Positions 35,401 through 47,658 of a stretch of 64,000 nucleotides of DNA are shown here, in pieces. The DNA is taken from positions 24,982,745 through 25,046,744 of the forward strand of contig CM075102.1 in NCBI GenBank assembly GCA_037576195.1. Reading direction: 5' to 3'. The notes under the pieces are model-generated. The model did not search any database and was not told where the DNA came from. It saw only the letters and a program-made list of their open reading frames with translations. This DNA is from Phytoseiulus persimilis. Its lineage: Eukaryota; Arthropoda; Arachnida; Mesostigmata; Phytoseiidae. The position numbers and the translations under genes were made by a program. Position 1 is the stretch's first letter. Every line of letters begins with the position of its first letter.

Positions 35401-37425
35401 TATCAGGATATGCAGCCATCGGCGCATCTGGAGTGGAGGGGAAGTCGGGGCTTGCCAAACGGAACCCCTGTTCGTCCGTCTCATTGGGCATAAATTTTGC
35501 GGTCAGCTGTTCGACCTCAAAATACGTCTCCCTCCCGGAAAAGTTCTGGGTACAGAGACTTAAACTCTCCAGTCCTCCTGGAAACATGATGCTTCATGAC
35601 TCAGCTCCCGTTTGAATTCAGATGCCTTGGTTCCCGGGAACGGAGTTTCTTTCTCATCTTATCCCGGCAGAATCATCTCGGGAGACGATTTTTACATCAC
35701 TTCAAGCAATCTGGTAAGTGTACCTCCGGAGTGCACGTCCACATAAACTGTTGGAACCTCCTTGAAAGTGATTGAAATAGCTCGAGTATGTGTCTGAAAT
35801 CGATAACGGGCGATGTATTCCTTCAGGTAGTGTCGGAAACCACGATTGAGAACAACAACCCTGCTTTGTACGAATTCACTACCCCTCGGAGCGTTCCCTC
35901 TTGGATCCGTAATACCGTGGCGAATAGACTAGCTTCGAGCAGCGAGGAGTGGGCTAGACTCTACGCTTACAACAACTCGGGGACGTAAGTGAGAAAAACT
36001 TGAGAGCGCTCAATTTCTCCGAGTCGTTCCGGGGCCTCTGCTCTACTAGGGTTCGGAGCTAGAGTTCACGCTCTCGAAATCTTTATGCTTTGGCGAGCTC
36101 CCGATCGCTATGGGGAGATTTCGGCCAACCACTCCGCAATTATCTCTAAAAAATGAGAGATCTCGGATCCCAGGTACAATAACCAATGGATGGTGCTCGA
36201 CTACAAGTTATTCAAGCCTGGTCAACAAATCCGGGACGGAACATTCCGTGTTCTCGAACAGATGCCGTAAGTTCTTCTGAGTTCACGGAAAGGCCTGTCG
36301 GGTCTATTGCGAATCCGCATTCTCGCCTGGAAGTACTTCGATCATCTGCTCAAACTCATTGCAGCGGTACGGTTGTGCACCAGGATATGTCGTGGTTCCT
36401 TCGAGAGTTCGGGTTCTGGCCCAGTTACAATGCAGCGTGAGTTTCGTAGATTCGGCTCCGATGGCAGCTGATGTTCCCTGATAAGGCACAAGACGCTCTT
36501 TAAAATTCGGGTCGTGTCGATCTTGTAGAATCAATGCCTCGTTTGACTTTTTTCCCGCCTCGTGAGCGAAATGTGCGTTTTTGCAGTTACTTCGCCACCA
36601 TTTTCAACATCAGTGGTCAATGGGATCTCGTGAGGCAGTTCGGAGATTGGTACACTTACGATAAAACTCCTCGTGCGCTCATTTTCAAGCGGGATGCATG
36701 GAGGGCCACGAACGTGGACTCCCTACGAAAATTGCTCAGGTATGTGATTTGAGCTCAGGGTACATAATGCGTACAGTTTGAAGCCATCGACTCCAACGAC
36801 AAGGTGGAGGTTGCACGAACTTGCTCAATTACACGAGAGCTGCACGGTCCACAGAGGAGAGTCAACTTTGATAGTCTAATCATGGCTTGATAATGCTCAG
36901 GTACAACGACTTCAAAAACGATGCTTTGTCACGCTGTAACTGCAGTCCTCCCTATTCGGCGGAGAATGCCATCTCGTCACGATGTGATCTCAACCCCGCT
37001 AACGGAACCTATCCGTTCCCAGCCCTCGGCCACAGACCGCGGGGTGGAACGGATGTGAAGGTGGGTCTTATTCACGAATCTTTGGGTCGACATCAGAATG
37101 ACGAAAGCGTTGTCTCAGCTTCTCAACTCTCTTGGTGTAATTGCACGGAGACCCAAGTTTCCCTTCGACAGACATGGGAAAGTTATGGGAGGATTTTCTC
37201 TTGCTCTCGGCAGAGGAGAACAGCTTCCAACAACTCCCATTGCAAACCTTCCAGGTCACAAATGCCGCCTTGATGCGAACTTATGACATGCTCATCCAGT
37301 GTGGACCCACAAATGATCAGCAACCAACTTTCAAGTGGAGCGAATCGGATTTCAACTTAGTTTCGCGGCATGAAGGCCATCCAGATGTTTTTAACTTCCC
37401 GCCCATTTTGACGAAGTGGAGTTGA
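32442..37425 (+). CDS. Phospholipase B-like protein (PLBD2/lama family)
   Basis: Twelve exons join in frame: 32442-32647, 34512-34634, 34707-34839, 34934-35040, 35127-35344, 35622-35713, 35827-35984, 36174-36266, 36365-36436, 36587-36739, 36901-37060 and 37255-37425. They give 561 residues, the family's usual size. A signal peptide ends before GDQR. Family landmarks follow: QAYAAG, the SSCSGLIKV segment with Cys219 as the presumed N-terminal nucleophile after autoprocessing, [52 protein letters not shown] and NDF-x2-DALSRC. N-glycosylation sequons are scattered through it. The enzyme is expected in lysosomes or secreted, acting on phospholipid or amide substrates; the true substrate is unclear in the family. 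A second first exon lies at 33807-33988. The start at 32442 is the only ATG before the signal peptide. Confidence 0.92.
33807..33988 (+). CDS. Alternative first coding exon (1B) of the phospholipase B-like gene
   Basis: This exon duplicates exon 1A (32442-32647). It begins MPALLRAV, carries a signal peptide ending near VAG, continues [11 protein letters not shown] and ends at a donor gg|gtgagtg in the same phase 2 as 1A. About 34 of 59 aligned residues agree with 1A, and DNA upstream of both copies is also similar (around 32307 and 33674), so the duplicated unit includes possible promoter sequence. Spliced to 34512 it gives a 553-residue protein with its nucleophile at Cys211. The two exons cannot be joined in series usefully, because 1B lacks an acceptor in frame and repeats the signal peptide; they are therefore alternatives. 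1B replaces one tryptophan of the WWDS motif by cysteine. Confidence 0.82.
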
Positions 37426-37637
37426 ACGTTATGCCTTGTTCTCAGCCCAATGGATGCACAATAATACTCGTAGAATCAGACGTGTTTTGATCGAAAAATA
37501 CATTTCCGATGCCTTCAAACTCCCGAGCCCCAAGAAACGGTTGTATACGGGTTGACTCGCAGAATATATTTTATGCTGCATTCTGGTGGCCTTTGTATTT
37601 TAGGTCATACGTAGGGTAAATCCCGCATTTCCAGGAC

Positions 37638-37761
37638 TGCAAGCCCGCAAAAGCCCGCGTCGGTCTTCTAACCGCAGTTCCCATCTGCGGGCTTCCTGCT
37701 GCGATCACCCATAAAAATTATAGACAGCGGGCTTGCGATCCCGAAAATGCGGGCCCTTGCA
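37638..37761. repeat. Imperfect inverted repeats of a GC-rich motif
   Basis: The motif aagcccgc occurs around 37641-37659, and its reverse complement gcgggctt occurs at 37687-37694 and 37727-37734, with gcgggccc at about 37749. The outer parts (tgcaagcccgc and gcgggcccttgca) could pair to form a long imperfect hairpin. It lies about 210 bases past the phospholipase stop. It may be a 3' UTR structure or the remnant of a short inverted-repeat element; no flanking target duplication was seen. Confidence 0.5.
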
Positions 37762-37908
37762 AACCTCAGTCATATCATGATCGAAGATCCGATCGATCTG
37801 ATAACGTTTTTTTCCGCCTCCAAAATCAACCTGCTCTGATCGCATTTCCCCTCCATGGAACACACCGACAACTTGGCCGGGGCCTTGACGGCTAGGAGAA
37901 ATGAGAGC

Positions 37909-40900
37909 TCAAAGCTCAGATCCGGCTAATTTCGGCGATGAAGAAAAGCCATCGGATCGACCCGGTGGCTTTTTCATCGGGTTGTTTGGCGCAAAGTAAG
38001 ATATTCTTCCATCGGTGAAGTACAGAATTCGGCTGCTCTGAATTTCCACAGAAGCCTTTGTATGGGAGAGAGTGTGGGGGCTCGATTTGACTGCCGCTCT
38101 GTACATGCGCGAGCGCGGAGAGCGTTATGCATTTGAGCCCAAGGAAAAGCTTCCCTCTTCTATTTCTGAAAATCATCCGAGAAATGAAGATCCTGACCAG
38201 TTTTCTCAGGGGCGTCTCCCAAAGAGCTATTGATCGCAGAAAAAAACAGACCTTTGACCAAACCTATGGAGGCAATACGAATGTTGCAGCTTGATGTACA
38301 CAGCCTCAAGACACCTGAAACACATCGCATGCGAATTCAAGAAGTTTGTCGTTTGTGTATCCTCACAGAGCTGATCGAGGCACACGATGCGAACTTGACA
38401 GACACCTGAAATCGAGCTTCACCAGTGATCATATTCGGGATGCTTCCTGACCCATCTGCAAAGCGACGGGAGTCTTTCCCGCGCCCCAGCCGAAAATCGT
38501 TGATAGCTCGACTTGGTTCCAAGACGTGGGCTCTCGAAAGCAATCTGAGAGTGAACCAAGCCGACGACGTAAACATTATTAATGAAATGTCATCGTAACG
38601 ACAGGTTTCGCTGCTGTGTTCGTTAACATGGCTGAGGAGGGAAACAACGTCATAATCCCCCGTGTTTTCTCTGCGGTTGGGCCGCCTGCTTAACAAGCTA
38701 TTGACTTTAGGCTGAGAGGCTGCTTGGCCGCTCGGCTTCCCGTTGGCCCCTGGAGAGCCATCGTGGAAAATCTTTCTGCGTCTCCCGAGTCATTCCACGC
38801 GTGAGAACCATCTCCGGGTAATGACCATTTTGACAGACGCTGGCAAAACCCTGTTCGTCCGCTCGGTTTCCTCTCATATCCCCTTGTATCTCTTCATTGT
38901 CAGATCTGCCTCTCGTCCGCTTCGAACGGTTGTCCTTTTCCCTTCTGCTCCTATCTTCTCGCATTCTCCGCGCCCCTCTGGCTCATCTCCACCCGTTTGT
39001 TTGCCTCCTTCAGAATGGGATTACCTTAATGATGAAGGGCAATCGTAGTTGCGCGTCAGCCGTCCTAGCCCCCATCGTCTCTCTGAGCAGATTGGCTAAT
39101 CGTGGGCAATCTTCCGCGAAAATCCGTTGTCTCATTTCCGAGTGTATGTAGCCAATGACATCAACTGTCATTGTCTGGAAGTGCATTGCGGGGGCACACC
39201 CGAGGTGAGGAACTCACGTGAAGTTTTTGTCGTCCGCCTTCCAAAACAACCTGATTTGGAACTCGAGATCGTGAGATGCATGCTGAATTCAACCTCCGCA
39301 ATAATGATCTGGAACGCGTCGGAAGAAACGCTCCCCGGAAAATCGGAGAGGAATCGTCGGCGCGCCGTGTTCGGTATCTCCACTGCTCGGAGCCTCATCA
39401 CCCCTGCTACGAAGTTCCCCCAACTTTATCGTTTTCACTCGCCGACCACATTTCGACCGAGCGTGGGGGAGAGCAACGTCAATAAGCAGGATTCATGAGA
39501 CAGTACATCAGGAAAGCACCGCTCACCGTTTCCCAGTTGGTCATGGCCTCGCCCTGACGAGCTTCGAATGACACGCCATACACCGGTCAAATGATTGAAT
39601 TTGGGTTTGGGATAGATCTGGTCACGGGGAAGGAGAGCGCACCCCCTCGGGAAGAATTCCGAATGGTTCACTTTAGCTGCGGCTAGTACCATATAGGCTT
39701 CGCCAAGGAACGAGTCCTTCGTTACTGCGGTGGGAGCCGCAATGCTCAGGACAGCGAAGCGAACGACTTCAGGAGGAAAAGAAGGAGTGATTCATCATTA
39801 TACCTCAAAATTTGTTGCGGTTGTATAACATATCGTGTTATGTGGTTGTTCATCGAGTGTAACAAACGGTTTTCTACTCCCACCGGAGAACGCTTCTAGG
39901 TCGCCGAGCTGTTACCTGTGGGCGTAGAAATCAACGAGCCTTTGGAGAAATTCTGAAATTATCTGAAATGACTAATCCGGAGTGTTCGAAAAAATCGCAT
40001 CTCGAATTGCGCGATTCAGCTCCTGAGAAACATGAGATGACGCTCTGTTCTCCAGAAAGTATCATAGTTCCGCCCGGTATTGCGCTCGAGAAACTTCATC
40101 AACTCACTCGAAACTCAAATTTCAGTCCATGAAGGACTCATGGAATCACATACACCTGTCCCGAAAGTTCAGCCACGTATCCATGCAACTCTTCGTGGTT
40201 ACCAGCCTTGGAGAAACGCGGATCCGGAGGTCTTGAACGGGAGAGATTGAGTGAGTCAAAACTTGATAAAACGTGTCTCGACCAGAGAAAAGCTCGGGAT
40301 CGTTCCCTGCCAACGGCTCCCACATGGCCGGATTCAGAAGATCAGATCGCGCTTGACGGAATTCGATTCTCGGACCGGTTGGAGGCCTCTGTGGAAGGAG
40401 TGTGTCATTCGAACTTCATGACCACTTTCCCATCGCTCGATTCCGGTATTCCGGGGCGGGAAACGGGAGCAAGATCAGGCCAGGGAGCTCTGAGGTTCCA
40501 CTTCATGACGATCTTTTTCCAGTTTTCTTTGAAAGTTTCGATTGGATCCCAGTGTTCAGAAGCATGCAATCATATCCGATGGCACCGATTTTCGAGCCCA
40601 TCGGAATCCTAGAAATTCGTCATACATCCGATTCTGATTGGAACCTCCCCTGGGCCTTAGAAGAAATAGCCTTTCTGTGCTAGAGGTATGAGAATCTATC
40701 GATAAATATCGGGGGAAGATTCTGAGGGAGAGCCCCAAAGTATCTGCCAAGTTTTGCCAGTTACGAGAACAATCTTGACGGTAATGTGTCGCGATCTTTG
40801 AGGAATATGGCATATCCTCGAATTCAGTCTGGGTACCTCATATTTGGCGTTTCCCTCCCTCAGACCTGTTGGAATTCTTATACTCCTTTATCTAATATTA

Positions 40901-42469
40901 CGAACTCTCTCATCAGGATCTGCTGCGGGAGCTCCAACAAGAATTCGGAACCTTCCCGTAAGCGTGCGTCGCATACTTCATCTCTCTCCCGTAACCCTGG
41001 GATCCTCGTCGCCATCGTCACGATGCCCCTCTTCTGGAGGAATATCACGTCTCTGACCGCCTCTTGGAATCCCTCTTTGTCAGCATCTTGATTGAGGAAG
41101 GAGCCCTCGCCAGGCGGTGATGGGGAGATATCGCCGGAGGCCGAGTGGAACGTAATGCATGCGGGTACACAACGATACCTGGGAAATCCCGGCTTGAAAG
41201 GACAAGGAAACGATTAAATTTGGAATTCGGCGTTACATCACCCTCCAAAGGTCTTCGATGCCTATTTCCAGCGTCAGAAGTAATTTGTTCAGAAACACAT
41301 CATTCAGAGAGCAGCTGGCTCAGCATTGAAGACGTCCACGTCTATTTTCGAATAAACCCCAGTGATTGTGGATGGATACTTGTATATTTTTTCGCTTGTG
41401 CAAATGACGTCTCGAGAATTCCGGCCAATGGGCCCACCTCAACATTGGCAAAAGCCCATTGTACTCATGAATCCAGCCAAGGGGCTTATCGATTCGTGTC
41501 GGTTCGCCCTGTGGTCACTCTTTTTTGCGACGCAGATGGCTGGGATCCAGGATGATATCTTGGAACGGTCGAGTTTCTGATTTCGATTCTCCCGAAGACG
41601 CCGCCATGGGTATCGAGGCGGTGACGCAACAATCCAAATGTTGCTGGTTCCAAGTAATTATCTGGAACCTTATATCCCGCATCGACTATGAGAATTCATG
41701 TGCGAGGAGAACCGAGTCGAAGCGATGATTCACGTTTCCCATTGACTTGTGGAGGCTGCACGCCGTCTTCTCGAAATAAACCGGACCGACATCCTAGCTT
41801 ACGTTACATGCGCGCGATCTGGATTCGTCGCCACTCCAGGTTGGTGCCCTCAGGTAGATCCCCTACGAATTGTGTGTCTCCGAAGGAATCGCTCCTGGCA
41901 TTGCAATCAAGGATCGCTGGCCGGTCACTTCTTCTGGATACCGGAGGTTTGTGTTGAGCTCTGGTCGAAACACTGGATGGTCGAGACACTTCGTTCCGCG
42001 TGTACTCACCCTTCCTCTGTGAGTATCCCTCAAGACATATTCCGCGCAGAACCTATCTTTCGACTCTATCCTGACGGTCCGGACGCCAACTTGAACTACA
42101 GGAGCTTTCGATTTTCACAGCATTCCTCTTTTGGGAGTCATGTAAGTTTGGATGTCCCGCGTGCGGAGGACGATCTGAGTGGGGTGGCTGAGCCTTTTTC
42201 TCTACCCTGAATCCCGGTGTCAGGGTTTCAGATCGTTGCGGCTCAGTATGAAGTCTCTGCGAGCAGTTAGGTCAAGACGACTCCTCTCCTACCTGAGATC
42301 TCCGATTTCCCGAGCCAGCCGAGGATCCTGTAGAGCTCACCTTGACTTCGCGCTTGGCTGACCTTGATGAGCAGCTCTCATATGGCATGGTTGTGTTTTG
42401 CAGCGCGAGAACGCAATCGGAACGAATCGCTGCGGTCGGAAACCGTTCTCCGAGGATAAGAGAAGTCAT
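37909..42469 (-). CDS. Possible unrecognised multi-exon gene, minus strand
   Basis: Several minus-strand stretches look coding and have splice-like borders, though I cannot assemble or name a protein. The clearest is 41178-40902: acceptor gggatttcccag, 92 open codons rich in charged residues, donor at ttc|gtaata. Others are about 42417-42336, which ends at the strong donor aag|gtgagc, 41989-41804, about 41670-41490, about 38570-38420 and a possible last exon at 38106-37909 with its stop only about 480 bases from the converging phospholipase stop. Overlapping frames compete in most of these places, and the plus strand is also open in parts (41749-42210). No AATAAA lies after 37909 on this strand. 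Treat the extent and strand as tentative. Confidence 0.22.
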
Positions 42470-43202
42470 CTATCGAGAGAGATTTTGAAACCACAGACAT
42501 ATGTTTCTCGATATCACGGAAGAAACCAGGAGGGGGACACCGCGATTTCTCGGATATTGCGGAACCTGGATCGCGCGGGCCCATCCTCATGAGAGAGCTA
42601 CCTTAGGAACGTTGGAAAACACAGACGAGCGGGCAATCGTCCGATAGCATCCAATTTTTAAGCTGCTGCTAAACCCGCGGCTCCCACAGGATGCAATCGA
42701 AGAATCACATCCCCAGTGTGAGGTACGATCTCCAGATTTGCATCGGTATCAGGTTGATGCCACAGTGGCGATAGGAGGGTCAAATAGTAGGCATTGAGCT
42801 TCATTCCTGAAGGCTTTCACTTCAAGTAGGGTTTCCATGGTTCTCATTCCCTGATGAAAACAATGAACAGCTGGCAGTGCCACTTGGCTCGGCGCGTGAT
42901 CGACCCGATCACTGTTTCCTCGAATCTTCGGCGCCCTCAGTGATTCGGATGCCAGCGGCTCGAACTAACTCCCATATCGGAATTCCCATTTCAACATTCC
43001 CATGAGAACTGTAGAAAATTATTATTGCGAGCTATGATGCCAATCGTGCCAGCCTTCCAAACATGTTAACTTTCTTTTGAACTGATTCTTAGGGTCTCGC
43101 TCGGGCTACGCTTTTCCGGAGTCGGAATCTTGTGAAATCAGGAATCGAGAACCCAAAGTATTATGAGTTAGCCTAGAACGACGTCAACTCCCATTACGAA
43201 AT

Positions 43203-43217
43203 TCTCTCTCTCTCTCT
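43203..43217. repeat. (TC)n microsatellite
   Basis: A pure TC dinucleotide run of about seven units. It marks the beginning of the pyrimidine- and purine-tract-rich region. Confidence 0.7.
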
Positions 43218-44426
43218 GATCTCTTTATCAACTTGGGACTAGGAAACGTAGGCAGACCTCTAAATACACCTGCGTGCTGGGGTGAATTGCAGACGAGCTG
43301 GTCTCACATATCAGCGGGTTTTATTCTCGGTTGTGTCCGTTGTGACTGACTGACCCCTTGAGCCTGCAAATGAGTTTCGTCCTTGGCATGAGTGAGTCCC
43401 TCGGTCTCCGGGGAGCCGCGTCATTATCACCTTATTTGGCGTTCGCGGGGTCGGCACCAATGGCATCGCTCCTGGCGTGGCCCAGTGCGAGAGAAATCGA
43501 GCGTCCTCTGTCTCCTTCATTCCCGGACTCGCCTTTCTCCACCACGTTGTCGGCGCCTTCTTAGATGTCCTCTGCCGGGACGCGGTTCGGCGATCTCAGC
43601 AACCGAAGCAGAGATTATTAATCCCTATCAGAAAAGCCGGTGCTCGGAGGGCGAAGCCGTCCGGAATCTCCCGGTATCCCTTCGCTCGATCGTCTCCTCC
43701 ATCATCTGCCTGATACCCCGTTCATCCTGAGTCGCACCTCCTCTCGCGATCTCGCTCCACTAATTACTGTGTCAAGAATGTCTTTTTCATACCCATTATT
43801 CTCTCGTCGCAAGCGTTTCCCCGAGCTGAGTTGAGTTTTACAGTGAGGTTTTCACATGGCGACCCTCATCTGAACTCCTATGGATGCGTCCAACATAATC
43901 CTCTCATGAGTCAAAACGTTCTCAGAGCCAGAGATCAAGTATATCGTCGACGCGATCTTGTACGCCCGCCCGAAAAGAAGCCCTCCCCCTCATTCAAACA
44001 AGATCGTGTAGGAAGCCGTTCTGAAGGACGCTACCGGGCGAAAAAGATCCATTTCGAGCTCGACTGACTTCGGCAAATTGTCAAGCCGTGTAACCGAACT
44101 CTTTCTCTCTGAGAGGCAAAGATGCCGTTTCCGCTCGGGAACAGTTGTATACAAAATGCGCGCACGCATTCTCTCTCACGGACTGTTGGTGTCTCGCTTT
44201 GAACTCCTTTCTCAGACATATGCACACGTATGCGCTCACAAAGGCCTTCGGCAGACAACGGAGAGAACTTGTTGAACTTCGTGTTCTTTCCTCTTGGTTT
44301 CATCTCGTCGCAGCTTTCTTTGCCGACCTTTCTTCTCCTGCTCGCTCAATTTTGTAAGATCCGCTTTGAGAAAAAGTTCGAGGGCTGAATTTTGACAAGG
44401 TTTCAAAGGCTTGCATGGTCTTTCAG

Positions 44427-44623
44427 GTCGTTACGCAGCTTCTGAACGCTCAATGGCTTCTGATCCTGGATTTGCGTCCATCCTTGCCGCGAAGGACGTG
44501 CTGCCCTCGTTCTCCTCGCACGCCGCAGTAGCTGCCGAAGGCGGCAGCTACAACTGCAGCTGCCTGCGCGGCTATTCCTTTCGAAGACTCGATCATCGCA
44601 GCGAGGGTCTCGCGACCGACTGA
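44427..44623 (+). other. Open stretch with antisense partner, undecided
   Basis: An acceptor-like gcatggtctttcag precedes 44427 and the plus frame is open to TGA at 44621-44623. On the other strand 44662-44450 is open from an ATG for 70 residues, with an alanine-rich middle. Both look equally protein-like, neither has a domain, and only one at most can be real. The overlap includes a perfect hairpin at 44528-44551. Confidence 0.15.
44528..44551. repeat. Perfect 9-bp inverted repeat
   Basis: Arms 44528-44536 and 44543-44551 are exact reverse complements around a six-base loop. The arms contain CAGCTG-like E-box-related sequence (agctgcc/ggcagct). It could be a hairpin or a palindromic protein site. 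Confidence 0.7.
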
Positions 44624-45044
44624 AAGACGGCGAGGATCGTTGAGTCTGGTGTCCATAAACATGGATTGAATATCCTGTCACTGCCCACAACTTGTGAATT
44701 TCCCACGGATTTCACGACGAATTTCCACTCTGCAAGCTCGCCGGTCTCGCTCGAAATTTCTGCTGAGAGAAACAGCGAGCGGAACGGCGAGAGCTGAGGC
44801 GACTTGCCGTTGGCTATTTTTGCCGTGTGTCGAAGCCGCTTGTCAATAGCAGGCAACAGCAGCAGCGACGACAACGACGACCGTGGTGGCAGTGGCGATG
44901 GTGGTAGTAGAAGTAAAGAAACTGGCGCAAAGTTGCCAACGCCCTTTGGACAAATGGAGCTCAACATTGGCAAAGTGTAACCCCACGCTGAGTCCGCTCG
45001 CCTTATGAAGTGGCACTCCACGCCAGATGGTCACTCGCTTACCT

Positions 45045-45054
45045 CCCCCCCCCC
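45045..45054. repeat. Homopolymer C run
   Basis: Ten consecutive C residues within a longer CT-rich tract. A matching run of ten G lies at 47649-47658. Such runs are prone to length error in assemblies. Confidence 0.7.
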
Positions 45055-47648
45055 TGCCTACTCGCCTGCCCATCCGACGCCCGCCCGCGATTGCTCGCTC
45101 GCTCGACGATCGGACAACCCGACCGATCGAGAGGAGCCCCCCAGAAGGGAAGGAGAGACGTTTCGGGAGTCCTCAGAAGTTAGTAGACGAAGGTCGGCGG
45201 GGATGGGCTTGTTTCTTTCAGTTGACATCATTGACTTTTCCCCGTTTTTCATCGGATGATCGAACGAGACCCCGTAGACAGCGAGATACCTCTCGGAAGT
45301 GCCCGCGAAAAGTTCAGCTGCGCGAGAATAAAGAGCGTGAGGAGAGAAATAACAACAAGAAAGACAACCCGTGGAGTTCTCTTTCAACTCAGTGGGGTTT
45401 TGACACCGATTGTGTCCTCATAACTGCTCTTGATCTCGAAGCCGGATGCAAGTGATTGGAAGGGGTTCCAATGGAAAGATAGAGATTCTTTATATGAGAA
45501 ATAGCTCTTGTCACAGCAGCGTCGCTCAACGCTGCAACTCTTGGAACGAGGAAGAGTCCAGCTTGAAAAACGTAAAGAAGAACTCATAGAGTCACACGAG
45601 AAAAGGCCCCTCCGACACACAAGCTAGAGAGATGCTCGCAGGAGGACGGAGCAGGCCATCGCTGATGATATTTCCGAGTCAGAGAGGCGGGACAACGAGG
45701 ATCTCACTCTCGTTCGAATCGTGTACAAAAATCAATACGAAACCAACGAATGGGCGAGCTGGAAACATCCGATCCCGGAACGGTTTCTTCGGGAGGTAGA
45801 CGGGCCGGCAAACCAAGCAAGAGGATGAACAGCAGGTCGGTCCGTATGAAGAAAGCAGGAGAAAGAAGTCGGGGCGACTCATCCAAACGTGGCACAAAAG
45901 AGTCTTAACACGGGAAATAGTTTCCTGCGCGTCAACGGGACTTACGGAAATCGTAGTGAAAAATAAACCTCCGTTATGACTCAGGTCGAAAAAAAGAACG
46001 CGTTCGCAACAATTTTTTGTGATTTTTGTTTCATCATCGATTCCCTCAGCATTCCTGCGTCTGGAAAAGGGAAACCCTTCAAAGAGTGTTGGAAGTGCGT
46101 CCGAGTGTGAGCGAAGGATGCAGAACACCCGCTTCTCCGGAACAGGAGTTGCTTCGGAAGAGAGACCATCCTGCGCCAGACATAGTCGGTATGATCTTGA
46201 GGGGACCTCTCTAACAGACTCGAGGGGAACACAGTCAGCTCGACGAATAGATGGACGGTGAACAGGCGGGAAGGCTCAAGAATCATCTTTTTGTGAAGTT
46301 TCGGCAAAAGAGAGAAAATCGGAAGCTCTTTTCCCTCGATGGTAGTTGAAGCTTCTCTGCTGGTCTCCTCTCCCTTTCGCTCTCATTCTCGGTCGTATTT
46401 TAGCAATCCATCAACTTTAACGAGCTAAGCAAACACGGCCTCGATGAATGGAAAGATCCTCTCTCGCTTTTGCTCTCACTTTCGCTATTTTTCTCTATCA
46501 TTCCCACTCTCGAGTCCAAGAAGAGGACGTCGACAACGAGCGAGCGACTTAATGAACAACGGAAGAAGGCTTGCCCGCCGTTCTCTGTGCTATGCCGGGT
46601 TCCGTCATGGTACTCGTCCTCTTTCCCCTCGGTCGGTGCGTCCGTCCATCGGATGGTCGCTTGGTCGGTCATAGCCTCATCACTCATTGCGTCTTTTCCT
46701 TGGGCTTCCTTTTCGTTTCCTCGCCGCCCCTGTTTCTCATTTCACTTTTTGGTTTGGCATCCTTTAATTAGGGTTCCCTCTATCTCGCTCCGCACACAGA
46801 GAAGCAGAGAGAGGGCCACATACTATCCTCGTCGGTATTCCGCTCATCCTGCCGCTCTCCTCTCCTCTTTCATTGCCTCGCGACAACTTCCAGAACGGAG
46901 GAAAAGAGAGTTCGCGACGAACGAACGAGCGAGCAGTCGGGGAGATGAGCGAGGATCGCGGAGTCGGTCGCTCGGGCGGTTGTGTTCGAGTCATTTGGGC
47001 TTAAAGTTTGTAGTCGCAAACTCCAACGAACCGCAGAGGGTTTTTCAAGAAGTTCATTTTCGTTCGCCTCATTTTTTGCGACGTCATCTCGAGCACGATA
47101 CGTTCTTGATTTCTGTGGTTTTTGTATCAAACTTCTCCTTTCGGTCGCTTCTTAGATGTTAGCGGAGGGAATCGAAAACTCGAACCGGGCTTAGATCTCA
47201 GACATGATTTCCGTCGGCCCCCACGAGCGACTAGAGCTTGTTCAAATATTGGGCGGGTCGGGCTGGTGATGGTTTTCCCCCTTCTCTTCCATTCTGTTCT
47301 CAAAATCTTTGCTACATCCAATGTGTTCCGTTCCCATGCGAGTCATCGCCGGATAGCTTTGGCTTGCGAATGGCTCGGAATATACGGGAAAGGAACAACC
47401 GATTGACCGGAATCCGATCGCGAACTGTTCCTTTGCGGATCGTTGTGGCTGCTCTCATGGTGCCCCTTGGGGTACGCGGTGACGAACTTCGCTTCAGGAA
47501 CTCTCGGAAGGATTTCACTGCTGCATGAGAACCCACAAGTTCGTGGATCTACAGGCTGGTGGCTCCACGGGCGCTTCGAAACGATTACGGGCGCGTACCA
47601 GGGACGTTGGAGAGGAACCAGAGTACGAGTACTCCTTTGTTCCGGGGA

Positions 47649-47658
47649 GGGGGGGGGG
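47649..47658. repeat. Homopolymer G run
   Basis: Ten consecutive G residues directly after another G-rich string (ggggagg). With the neighbouring G tracts it could form a quadruplex on the plus strand. Confidence 0.7.

Noticed and set aside
39435-39760. Minus-strand stretch with a DSFLGEAY segment resembling the end of a C2 domain
   Set aside because: No preceding C2 beta strands or calcium-binding aspartates could be found upstream, so the likeness is probably chance.
41749-42210. 153-codon plus-strand frame whose end faintly recalled a ZP-domain segment (FRF motif) with a gtaagt donor at 42142
   Set aside because: The cysteines a ZP domain needs are not placed correctly, no continuing exon was found, and the opposite strand looks at least as coding there.
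46470-47162. 230-codon plus-strand frame with hydrophobic and basic parts
   Set aside because: Arises over a pyrimidine-rich tract that encodes Ser/Phe/Leu/Pro in any frame. No family resemblance; overlaps several other frames.
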